This document shows positions 1 to 6,709 of a stretch of DNA of 15,483 nt, in pieces. Position 1 is the stretch's first letter, and every line of letters begins with the position of its first letter. Source of the stretch: JADJQU01 sp035490315. GTDB taxonomy: Bacteria; Planctomycetota; UBA1135; GCA-002686595. The notes beneath the pieces are model-generated. The model was not told the origin of the DNA and did not search any database. It worked only from the letters and a program-made list of their open reading frames with translations. The stretch covers positions 1 through 15,483 of the forward strand of contig DATHET010000087.1 of assembly GCA_035490315.1 (NCBI GenBank), given 5' to 3'. Position numbers and translations under genes: made by a program.

Positions 1-384
1 TTGCTGCGTGGAGGGCTTGCGCGAAGGCGAGGTGGGCTTGATCCACACCTGCAGGACGCGCGAGCGCGAAGTGCCGGTGGGGCGGAAGCTGCAGCTGGCG
101 GCATTGGAGCGCGCGAAGGAGCCGTGCTCGAGTCGCTCGCGCCGGCCGTCCTCGCCGACCATGTCGATCTCGCCTTCGAGCAGGCAGGAGAGCATGTCCA
201 TGGACTCGCCGGCGGCGTGCGACACGCCCGCTCCGGGATCGACCACGTCTTCGTTGATCGCGCGCAGGGCGCGAAACCCGGTGTGCTCGGGGTCTTTGAA
301 TTGTTCGCAGGAAAAGGTCAGGTAGCTCGTGGCGGGGCCGCGGCCGGTTCGGCCGCGCTCTTCCGCCCTTCGAATGGCGATCAT
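1..384 (-). CDS. Pirin-family (cupin) protein, N-terminal part, runs off the left edge
   Basis: The first 128 residues of a pirin/YhhW-type cupin are present; the C-terminal half lies outside the window. The start MIAIRRAEERG, the DPEH-GFR-LR-INED segment at residues 31-46 and the L-Q-V-W-I-K-P strand at 111-117 match the classical pirin N-terminal cupin in order and spacing, which also fixes the ATG. Pirins bind one metal ion through three His and one Glu; some are quercetin 2,3-dioxygenases, others redox sensors or protein-binding regulators. Here the usual HPH-x3-E segment reads AAG-x3-D (residues 57-63), and the second motif (usually H-x-E, around residues 93-103) contains no His and no Glu. 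The metal site therefore appears lost, although His56 lies next to the first motif. The gene is divergent from the phospholipase D gene with about 48 bases between them. Family assignment is firm; catalytic activity is doubtful. Confidence 0.85.
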   Translation of the reverse strand, partial: MIAIRRAEERGRTGRGPATSYLTFSCEQFKDPEHTGFRALRAINEDVVDPGAGVSHAAGESMDMLSCLLEGEIDMVGEDGRRERLEHGSFARSNAASCSFRPTGTSRSRVLQVWIKPTSPSRKPSTQQ

Positions 385-432
385 GTGTTTCTCTAAAATC
401 TCCGCGGCGCGTCAGTCTCGATTCGCCACACT

Positions 433-1791
433 GTGGACTCTGGGATTGCTGTTCGCGCAGATCGGCTCTTCCCTGGGGACAGGCGCTGCCGCGATCAACC
501 GTTTGTCCTGGACCTGGGACAGCCTCGCTTCAAGGCCTTGGAAAACAGACGCAAAGCTCGCGACGTCCTGACCCAGACCCTGGGCCAGGTGCGCGTTCCC
601 CGCATATTCCGCCGCCGGCGCGGGCCCGCGACCACGCTTCCCGAGGGCTCCGACCTGGCCGCGCTGAAGTACGTGCACCGCAAGGAGCGCCTGCGGGCCG
701 ACAACCACATCGACCCGCTGTGCTGCGGAGGTGAGGCCTTCCCCGCGATGCTGGAGGCGATCGCTGGAGCGACGCGTTACGTGCACCTGGAAACGTACAT
801 CTACCGCAATGACGACACAGGCCGCCGGTTCCAGGCCGCGATGATCGAGCGCGCGAAGGCCGGAGTTCGCGTGCGCCTGCTCTACGACGCGCTCGGTTCC
901 TTCGAATTGCCCGAATCCTTCGTCGCGGAGCTGCGCGCCGGAGGCGTCCACGTCGGAGAGTTCCATCCGATCGCGCCCTGGCGAGATCGCTACGGATTCA
1001 ACCAGCGCGATCACATGAAGATCTTGGTCGTCGACGGCCGGGTCGGATTCACGGGCGGAATCAACATCGGCGACGAGTACATGTCGCTCGAGCAGGGAGG
1101 TGGCGGCTGGTACGACATGCACGCGCGCGTGCAGGGATCGATCGTGTCCGATCTCGATCAGTTGTTCGCGAGCACCTGGGCACGCGCCACCGGCGAGAGC
1201 GTCGAGCTGGCTCCGCGCTCGCACGAGAAGGCGCCGCTGCCGCACATGCTCGCCACCGTGATCGACAACTTCGGCATCCGCAACCGCTCGCGCAAGCGCA
1301 TCGCCTACCTGCACGCGATCCGCGCGGCGAAGAAGCGGATCTCCATCATGAACGCGTATTTCATTCCCGATCGGGGCATGCGACGCGCGTTGCGGCGCGC
1401 GGTGTCTCGCGGGGTGCTCGTGGAATTGATCGTGCCCGGCGTGAGCGACGTCGAGGTCGTGCTGCTCGCGAGCCGCTATCTGTATCCGCGCCTCTTGCGC
1501 GGCGGCATCCACATCTACGAGTGGCCGGAGCGCATGATGCACGCGAAGACCGCCGTGGTCGACGGCCTGTGGTCGACGATCGGCAGCTACAACATCGATC
1601 GGCGCAGCCTGTTCCACAATCTCGAGGCCAGCGTGGTCATCGCCGACGCTCCGTTCGGCGAGCGCATGCAGGGCCTGTTCGATCAGGAGCTCTCGAAATC
1701 ACGCGAGGTCACGCGGCGCGAATGCGCCGAGCGGCCGCTGTTCGTGAAGCTCAAGCAATGGTTCTGCTACTTGTGGCGCTATTGGCTTTGA
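433..1791 (+). CDS. Cardiolipin synthase-like phospholipase D family protein
   Basis: This is a two-HKD-motif phospholipase D superfamily protein of the ClsB/ClsC cardiolipin synthase type, which joins phosphatidylglycerol to a second phospholipid at the inner membrane. HKD motif 1 is HMKILVVDGRVGFTGGIN (about residues 194-211) and motif 2 is HAKTAVVDGLWSTIGSYN (about 364-381); both keep the catalytic His and Lys and the downstream Asp. The segment ETYIYRNDDTG before motif 1 is typical of the family. At 452 residues it is close to ClsB length and has no N-terminal transmembrane pair, unlike ClsA; the aromatic C-terminus (QWFCYLWRYWL) could dip into the membrane. The GTG start at 433 is the first possible start after an in-frame stop at 394-396. 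It has no clear ribosome site and the first 60 or so residues look non-conserved, so the true start may lie further in. The adaptor gene follows after 28 bases, probably in one operon. Confidence 0.88.
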   Translation: MDSGIAVRADRLFPGDRRCRDQPFVLDLGQPRFKALENRRKARDVLTQTLGQVRVPRIFRRRRGPATTLPEGSDLAALKYVHRKERLRADNHIDPLCCGGEAFPAMLEAIAGATRYVHLETYIYRNDDTGRRFQAAMIERAKAGVRVRLLYDALGSFELPESFVAELRAGGVHVGEFHPIAPWRDRYGFNQRDHMKILVVDGRVGFTGGINIGDEYMSLEQGGGGWYDMHARVQGSIVSDLDQLFASTWARATGESVELAPRSHEKAPLPHMLATVIDNFGIRNRSRKRIAYLHAIRAAKKRISIMNAYFIPDRGMRRALRRAVSRGVLVELIVPGVSDVEVVLLASRYLYPRLLRGGIHIYEWPERMMHAKTAVVDGLWSTIGSYNIDRRSLFHNLEASVVIADAPFGERMQGLFDQELSKSREVTRRECAERPLFVKLKQWFCYLWRYWL

Positions 1792-1819
1792 GCACGTACG
1801 CTCGCTGGTCAACGACGGC

Positions 1820-3367
1820 ATGTCCTCGCAGCACTCGAATCCGAAGAAGCCCATCGCTCGCGGCGCCTGGTTCCTGGCCCTCGCGCTACCGGTTGCCGGC
1901 CTGGGCTGGGTCGGGACGAATCGCTCCTGGTTCGGCGAGAAGCCCAGGCCCCAGATCGACGGCGCGAGCGTGCGCCGCGGACCGCTCTTGATCTCGATCC
2001 TCGCGCGCGGCGATCTGTCCGCCGCGGATTCCTTCGACCTGCGCAGCGAAGTCGAAGGACGCACGACGATCCTGACCTTGCTGCCGGAGGGCACTCACGT
2101 CCACAAAGGCGATCTCGTCTGCGAGCTCGACGCGACGCCGCTGATCGAGCGGCGCTTCCAGCAGAGCATCGCCGTGCGCAACGCGGAGGCCGCTCACGTC
2201 AAGGCGCGGCAGAACTACGAGATCCAGAAGAGCCAGAATCGCAGCGACATCGCCAAGGCCACGCAGCAGCTCGAGTTCGCCGCGCTGGACCTGGAGAAGT
2301 TCCTGGAGGGCGAGAAAGAGTCGCAGCTCGAGAAGGCCAGGCAGGAGATCGACCTCGCCAAGGAAGACGCCGCACGCGCGGAGACCAAGCTCGGCTGGTC
2401 CGAGAAGCTCGCCGCCAAGGGCTTCCTGACCAGCTCGGAGCTCGAGACCGACCGCATCGCGAATCACCGCGCCTCGGTGGTGTTGCAGCAGGTCTCGCGC
2501 GATCTCGAGCTGCTCTTGAAATTCCAGATGCCGCGCATGGAAGCGGAGCTGAAGGCGGCGCACACCGAAGCGGAATACGAGCGCGAGCGCGTCGAGCTGC
2601 AAGCCAAGGCGCGCATCGTCGACTTCGAAGCCGACTTGAGCACGAACGAGGCCAAGCTCGGCCTGGAGAAGGAGAAGCTCGCCAAGCTCGAGACGCAGAT
2701 CACCAAGGCGCGGATCCACGCTCCACATCCGGGGCTGCTCGTCTACGCCCAGCTCGACAGCGACGAGCCCCCGATCCAGGAAGGCACGGAAGTCCGCGAG
2801 CGCGAGATCATCGCTTCGATTCCCAGCGCGAGCGGGATGATCGCCCAGGCGAAGCTGCACGAATCCGTGCTCGATCAGGTCAGCCTCGGCATGCCCTGCA
2901 CGGTCACGGTTGAAGCCATCCCGGGAAGAGAATTCACCGGCAAGGTCAGCTTCGTCGCGATCCTCCCCGATCAGAACACGCGCTGGTCCAATCCGAACAC
3001 GCGCCTGTACCGCACCGATGTCGCGATCGATTCAGCAAGCGGAGAAATGCGGCCGGGAATGTCCTGCTCGATCCGGATCCGCGTCGAGGAAGTCCCCGAC
3101 ACGCTCTACGTCCCGGTTCAGGCGGTGTTCCACGAGCCGCGCGGCAATGTCAGCTACGTCTCGACTCCGACGGGAATCGAAGTGCGGCCGGTGACGATCG
3201 GCCGCTACACGGTCGACAACGTGCAGATCCTCGCGGGGCTTTCGGAAGGCGAGACGGTGCTGCTCAGCCGTCCCAATGATTTCCGCGAAGGCGAGGCGGA
3301 GGACGAGAGTCCGGACGCCACGACCGCGAAGGATGCTGAGAAAGAAAGCGCGTCGAAGACGGACTAG
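1820..3367 (+). CDS. HlyD/MacA-type periplasmic efflux adaptor (membrane fusion protein)
   Basis: This 515-residue protein has the layout of an RND/MacA-type periplasmic adaptor, which links an inner-membrane pump to an outer-membrane channel. A single N-terminal membrane anchor (about residues 15-32, rich in Ala, Leu, Gly) is followed by the first half of a lipoyl-like domain (SEVEGRTTILTLLPEGTHVHKGDLV, about 75-98). A very long alpha-helical hairpin of charged Glu/Lys/Ala heptads covers about 105-295, the second lipoyl half (ARIHAPHPGLLVY) follows, then a beta-barrel (about 330-410) and a membrane-proximal domain starting at LYVPVQAVF. The C-terminal 25 residues are acidic and low-complexity. 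No ABC permease, RND pump or TolC gene lies beside it in this window; its only co-directional neighbour is the phospholipase D gene. The substrate cannot be inferred. A macrolide, metal or lipid export role would all fit. Confidence 0.85.
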   Translation: MSSQHSNPKKPIARGAWFLALALPVAGLGWVGTNRSWFGEKPRPQIDGASVRRGPLLISILARGDLSAADSFDLRSEVEGRTTILTLLPEGTHVHKGDLVCELDATPLIERRFQQSIAVRNAEAAHVKARQNYEIQKSQNRSDIAKATQQLEFAALDLEKFLEGEKESQLEKARQEIDLAKEDAARAETKLGWSEKLAAKGFLTSSELETDRIANHRASVVLQQVSRDLELLLKFQMPRMEAELKAAHTEAEYERERVELQAKARIVDFEADLSTNEAKLGLEKEKLAKLETQITKARIHAPHPGLLVYAQLDSDEPPIQEGTEVREREIIASIPSASGMIAQAKLHESVLDQVSLGMPCTVTVEAIPGREFTGKVSFVAILPDQNTRWSNPNTRLYRTDVAIDSASGEMRPGMSCSIRIRVEEVPDTLYVPVQAVFHEPRGNVSYVSTPTGIEVRPVTIGRYTVDNVQILAGLSEGETVLLSRPNDFREGEAEDESPDATTAKDAEKESASKTD

Positions 3368-3379
3368 CCCCGGGCTGAT

Positions 3380-4366
3380 TCACGGCCCGACCGTGTACTG
3401 CAGGGCATCACTCACCTGATAGTCGTACGGCGGTGGGCTCAAGGTACGAGACCACCATTGGCAGGAGACGATTGCGCCGGCGACTCGCAGACTCGGATGG
3501 GGATGGCCTCCCAGCGCGCCCGAAGCGAATGCGTTCATGTCGATCTGATGCCCGTCACCCGATGGAGATCCCACGAGCACCACGGCAGTCCGGCTGACCG
3601 GAGGTTGAACGCACAGAGTTGCGCCGTTCGAGAAGGGCAGGGTCGCGCCGCCCTGGAATCCATGGATCAGGAGGCCGGGGAGGGGATGACCGAGTCCGAT
3701 CATGTAGTAGGAGAACACGGTGAAACCACTCGAAGCCGTCGCGCTGGCCGTGCCCGTGCTGGCGATCTCCGGCGGATGGCTGGTATTCGGCCCACCGGTG
3801 CAATACGTGGTGGGCAGGGGAGGTCCGCCGTTGTAGTAGATCGTTCCGTTGAAGACGCGGGGCGAGATGATCGTGCCGCTGAAGAGCGCGGCCGACGTGG
3901 CTCCCGCGTGCAGAGCCAGATCCGCATTGGCGTAATTCTGATTGGGCCCGGTTCCCGCAGTGATCCACAGCCTCTGGTTGCTGGAGGAGAGTGCGATGCC
4001 GTAATTCCCAGGCGGCAACGTGAAATCGGGGACGTCCACGTACGCCGGAATATTGTGCGATTCCGAGAACGAGCTCGACTGCGAGACCAGCGACCAGGCC
4101 GCGGGATTGTGTTCATTGCCGACGTACGTGCCCGGCGTCACGTAGATCTTGACGTCGAAGAAAATGTTGTAGCCGAACAGATTGAAGTCCATCGCTTGGA
4201 TCTGCAGCCCGTTCGGATTGGTGACCTGCAGGTCGAACATCACCACGCCGCCCGGGTTCGGCCCGCCAGTTCCGGCGAAAAGCGTGGTGATCGATTCCGC
4301 GAAGGCATTCGCGGTCAACGCGACGGCTGCGGCGATCAGGGCAAGGATCCGACTGCTTGAAATCAT
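3380..4366 (-). CDS. Secreted planctomycete-type protein, tandem paralogue A (unknown function)
   Basis: The function is not recognised. The 328-residue product starts with a Sec signal peptide (MISSSRILALIAAAVALTA, cleavage predicted after AFA near residue 23). Residues about 24-175 form a beta-rich domain with the landmarks VTPGTYVGNE, PPGNYGIAL, GTGPNQNYANADL and SPRVFNGTIYYNGG, a pattern I know from secreted bacterial proteins with jelly-roll-like domains. Residues about 186-328 are the YC-G / TLC / QWW / SDALQYT module also found in paralogue B and in the propeller protein of this window. The ATG at 4366 was chosen because the signal peptide starts there and a GAGAGA ribosome site lies about seven bases upstream. 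It lies downstream of, and is very similar to, paralogue B. It ends 12 bases from the convergent adaptor gene. A surface or extracellular-matrix role is only an inference. Confidence 0.8.
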   Translation of the reverse strand: MISSSRILALIAAAVALTANAFAESITTLFAGTGGPNPGGVVMFDLQVTNPNGLQIQAMDFNLFGYNIFFDVKIYVTPGTYVGNEHNPAAWSLVSQSSSFSESHNIPAYVDVPDFTLPPGNYGIALSSSNQRLWITAGTGPNQNYANADLALHAGATSAALFSGTIISPRVFNGTIYYNGGPPLPTTYCTGGPNTSHPPEIASTGTASATASSGFTVFSYYMIGLGHPLPGLLIHGFQGGATLPFSNGATLCVQPPVSRTAVVLVGSPSGDGHQIDMNAFASGALGGHPHPSLRVAGAIVSCQWWSRTLSPPPYDYQVSDALQYTVGP

Positions 4367-4403
4367 GGGGATTCTCTCTCTTCCGTTTTCACACTCGCAT
4401 TGA

Positions 4404-4416
4404 GATGCGACGCATC
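4404..4416. repeat. Short perfect dyad upstream of paralogue A
   Basis: GATGCG-A-CGCATC is a perfect 6-bp dyad about 40 bases upstream of the start codon of paralogue A. The ten bases GATGCGACGC recur once at 4483-4492, still inside the same intergenic stretch. It could be an operator, but the short length and high GC content make chance likely. Confidence 0.25.
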
Positions 4417-4492
4417 GCGCCACCGGTCGCGGCCATCGCTTAGATTCCGGTCTCGCTCGACCACAGTTCAGCCTCGCACCCGGATGCGACGC

Positions 4493-4523
4493 CTGCACAG
4501 CTCTGCGGGGCAGAGCTGTGCAG
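4493..4523 (-). terminator. Perfect 14-bp hairpin behind paralogue B
   Basis: The arms CTGCACAGCTCTGC (4493-4506) and GCAGAGCTGTGCAG (4510-4523) are perfectly complementary around a three-base GGG centre. The hairpin lies 12 bases behind the stop codon of paralogue B and before paralogue A, where a terminator or mRNA-end-protecting structure would be expected. No T-run follows on either strand, so it is not a standard intrinsic terminator. It may stop transcription weakly, stabilise the upstream message so that B exceeds A, or act as a DNA dyad. Confidence 0.55.
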
Positions 4524-4535
4524 ACCTCGCCACGG

Positions 4536-5528
4536 TCACGGCCCGACCGTGTACTGCAGGGCATCGCTCAGTTCGGTGTCGAAAGGCGGCTGGCTGAGGC
4601 CCCCTGCCCGCGACCACCACTGGCAGGAGACGATCGCCCCAGCGACGCGGAGATTGGGATGGGGATGGCCTCCCAGCGCGCCGGAGGCGAACGCGTTCAT
4701 GTCGAGCTGATGGCCGGCCCAGGACGGAGACCCGATCAGCACCACCGAGGTCCTGCTGACCGGCGGTTGGACGCACAGCGTCGCGCCGTTCACGAACGGC
4801 CAGTTCGCACCGCCGTTGAACCCGTAGATCAGGAGTCCGGGTACGGGATGGCCGATTCCCGACATCAGATAGGAAAACACGGTGAAGCCGCTCGAGGCCG
4901 TCGCGCTCGCCGTGCCCGTGCTGGTGATCTCGGCGGGGGAGCCCAGATCCGGCCCTCCGACGCAATACGTGGTGGGCCGCGGTGGCCCGCCGTTGTAGTA
5001 GAAAGTTCCGTTGAAGACCTTGGGCGAGAGGATCGTGCTGCTGAAAAATCCGAATGTTGCGGCGCCAAGGTGCAGCGTGAGATCCGCGTTCGCGTAATTC
5101 TGATTGGCTCCCGTTCCGTCCGTGAACACGAGCCGCTGGTTGTCGCAGTAGATCGCGATGCCGTAGCTCCCGGGCGCGAGAGCGAAGTCAGGGATGTCCA
5201 CGTAGGCCGGGACATCTTGATACTCCGCCACTGAGCTCGCCTGGGATACGAGCGACCAGGCCGCGGCGTTGTTCTCGTTGCCGACGTAGCTGCCCGGCGT
5301 CACGAAGATCTTCGCGTTGAAGGCGACATGGTGGCCGAGGACATTGAAGTCCATGGCCTGGATCTGGACGCCATTCGGATTGGTGACCTGCATGTCGAAC
5401 ATGACGACGCCACCCGTGCTGGCAGCACCGTTTCCGGCGATCAGGGTCGTGATCGAGTCCGCGAAGGCATTCGCCGTCAACGCGACCGCCGCGGCGATCA
5501 GGGCAAGGATCCGGTTGCTTGAAACCAT
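4536..5528 (-). CDS. Secreted planctomycete-type protein, tandem paralogue B (unknown function)
   Basis: This is the 330-residue sister of the downstream gene, with the same signal peptide (ILALIAAAVALTANAFA, cleavage near residue 23), the same N-terminal beta domain (VTPGSYVGNE, APGSYGIAI, GTGANQNYANADL, SPKVFNGTFYYNGG) and the same C-terminal module (YCVGG, TLCVQPPVSRT, SCQWWSR, SDALQYTVGP). By eye roughly 70 percent of residues match paralogue A; the C-terminal halves are closest and the N-terminal domains vary most. The ATG at 5528 is fixed by the signal peptide and by an AGAGAGA ribosome site, and the bases around the start are nearly identical to those of paralogue A. The frame stays open upstream for 150 codons, into fpg, but that part is not coding. 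A perfect hairpin follows the stop. Function unknown; extracellular location likely. Confidence 0.8.
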   Translation of the reverse strand: MVSSNRILALIAAAVALTANAFADSITTLIAGNGAASTGGVVMFDMQVTNPNGVQIQAMDFNVLGHHVAFNAKIFVTPGSYVGNENNAAAWSLVSQASSVAEYQDVPAYVDIPDFALAPGSYGIAIYCDNQRLVFTDGTGANQNYANADLTLHLGAATFGFFSSTILSPKVFNGTFYYNGGPPRPTTYCVGGPDLGSPAEITSTGTASATASSGFTVFSYLMSGIGHPVPGLLIYGFNGGANWPFVNGATLCVQPPVSRTSVVLIGSPSWAGHQLDMNAFASGALGGHPHPNLRVAGAIVSCQWWSRAGGLSQPPFDTELSDALQYTVGP

Positions 5529-5669
5529 GGGTATTCTCTCTCTTCTGCTTTCAGGGGCGCGATGTTCAGCTTCGCACGATGGATTGCGGGCGGGAGTGCA
5601 CATCGGCCCGTCCGACCTCGAAGGGATTGATCCGGAAGGGGATCGGTCGGCAGGGCAGATTGCCTTGGG

Positions 5670-5700
5670 CAAGCCGCGTGCCGAGGCTCTCCGCGGCTTG
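5670..5700 (-). terminator. Hairpin just behind the fpg stop codon
   Basis: The arms CAAGCCGCG (5670-5678) and CGCGGCTTG (5692-5700) form a perfect 9-bp stem with a 13-base loop, starting four bases behind the fpg stop. In the direction of fpg transcription the next bases are CCCAAGGC, without a T-run. It is a plausible 3' end structure or weak terminator separating fpg from the secreted-protein pair. Confidence 0.45.
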
Positions 5701-5704
5701 GATT

Positions 5705-6604
5705 CTACTTGGGAGCCCGTTCCTCGAGCTCGTCGATCGTCTTCGGCCAGTCCTGCTTGAGCAGGCGCGAAAGCGCGCGATCCGCGAGCAGCTTCCCCCC
5801 GGTCTGGCAGCGCGCGCAGTAATTGCACTCGTTCTCGGCGTACACGATGCGCTGCACCGGCGAGCCGCACTGCTTGCAAGGCTCGCGAAAACGGCCGTGC
5901 ACGGAAAAGTCTTCGCGGAAGGCGGTCACTTTCTTCGGAAAATTCGCGCCGGTTTCTCCGCGCAGTCGCTTGGTCCATTCCGTGAGCACGGCTTGCACCG
6001 CGGCGTGCAGTCGATCGATCTCCTCGGGCACAAGAGATTGCGACAGTTTCAGCGGCGAGAGCCGCGCGCGGTTCAGGATCTCGTCGGAGTACGCATTGCC
6101 GATGCCGCTGAACAACCGCGGATCGGTCAGCGCGCGCTTGAGCGTGTGATTCTCGCGCTGCAGCGCTTGCTCGAACTGCGCGCGATCGACCTCGAGCGGC
6201 TCGACGCCGCCGCGGTCGTGATCGGCGAGATTCTTTCTCCCGCGCACGAGATGCAAGGACGCGCGCCGCTTCGAGCCGGCCTCGGTCAAGACGAGCGTCC
6301 CGCTCGAGAACTCGAAGGCAGCGAGCATCGAAGGCTTCTTGGCCGTCTTGCCGACTTCGAACCAGTGCAGTCGCCCCGCGATCATCAAGTGCAGCACGAG
6401 GAAGAGCTCGCCCTCGAGCTCGATCACGACGCGCTTGCCGAGGCGCCGCACGCCAACGACGCGCCGCCCCTCGAGATCCTCCGCCCGCGGCTCGACCGAG
6501 CGCAACAGGAACGGATTCACGACGCGGACATGCTCGAGGCTCTCGCCGATCACACGCGAGGCGATGCTGGAGACGTAAACCTCGATATCCGGTAGCTCGG
6601 GCAC
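5705..6604 (-). CDS. Formamidopyrimidine-DNA glycosylase family protein (Fpg/Nei)
   Basis: This base-excision repair enzyme removes oxidised purines or pyrimidines and nicks the DNA by beta/delta elimination. The GTG at 6604 is the true start because it puts Pro2 and Glu3 (PELPD), the catalytic N-terminus exposed after Met removal, in place; a longer in-frame start at 6622 would bury them. Lys57 (RRLGKRVV) is conserved, the H2TH segment reads DPRLFSGIGNAYSDEIL (about residues 165-181), and a C-x2-C-x16-C-x2-C zinc finger lies at residues 243-266. Two points differ from E. coli Fpg. The zinc-finger hairpin Arg next to the third Cys is replaced (NECNYC). A 33-residue tail (KLLADRALSRLLKQDWP) follows the finger, where E. 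coli Fpg ends almost at once. I recall this form from a recognisable bacterial subfamily. The gene lies 105 bases downstream of proS. Confidence 0.92.
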   Translation of the reverse strand: MPELPDIEVYVSSIASRVIGESLEHVRVVNPFLLRSVEPRAEDLEGRRVVGVRRLGKRVVIELEGELFLVLHLMIAGRLHWFEVGKTAKKPSMLAAFEFSSGTLVLTEAGSKRRASLHLVRGRKNLADHDRGGVEPLEVDRAQFEQALQRENHTLKRALTDPRLFSGIGNAYSDEILNRARLSPLKLSQSLVPEEIDRLHAAVQAVLTEWTKRLRGETGANFPKKVTAFREDFSVHGRFREPCKQCGSPVQRIVYAENECNYCARCQTGGKLLADRALSRLLKQDWPKTIDELEERAPK

Positions 6605-6653
6605 GGCTGGTAACCCTACCAAGCAGTCACGTGATCGAGCCTGGCTCCGTTAC

Positions 6654-6691
6654 GACAGGGTCGCGACGAGTCGTCAGGACAGGATCGCGAT
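6654..6691. repeat. Pair of 8-bp palindromes in a 24-base direct repeat upstream of fpg
   Basis: GACAGGGTCGCGAC (6654-6667) and GACAGGATCGCGAT (6678-6691) match at 12 of 14 positions and are offset by 24 bases. Each contains a perfect palindrome, GTCGCGAC (6660-6667) and ATCGCGAT (6684-6691). The two mismatched positions change together so that both copies remain self-complementary. A third dyad, GACGA-G-TCGTC, lies between them (6665-6675). The cluster is 50-90 bases upstream of the fpg start and just behind the proS stop, so it could be an operator for fpg. Confidence 0.35.
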
Positions 6692-6709
6692 GCGACCGGG
6701 CTTCGACGC

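Noticed and set aside
1..396. A plus-strand frame over the left edge
   Set aside because: The minus strand of the same bases encodes a clear pirin N-terminus.
329..571. An 80-codon plus-strand frame with a hydrophobic stretch between the pirin and phospholipase D genes
   Set aside because: It overlaps both genes, has no ribosome site and no known family; the hydrophobic run looks accidental.
412..1617. A 401-codon open frame on the minus strand across the phospholipase D gene
   Set aside because: The opposite frame has both HKD motifs; this one has only a high-GC antisense composition.
3365..3378. AGCCC-C-GGGCT dyad between the adaptor and paralogue A as a terminator
   Set aside because: Only 5 bp with a one-base centre and no T-run; such dyads are common in GC-rich DNA.
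4536..5978. N-terminal extension of paralogue B into fpg
   Set aside because: The extra 150 codons overlap fpg coding sequence, including its zinc finger, on the same strand in another frame; the signal peptide and ribosome site place the start at 5528.
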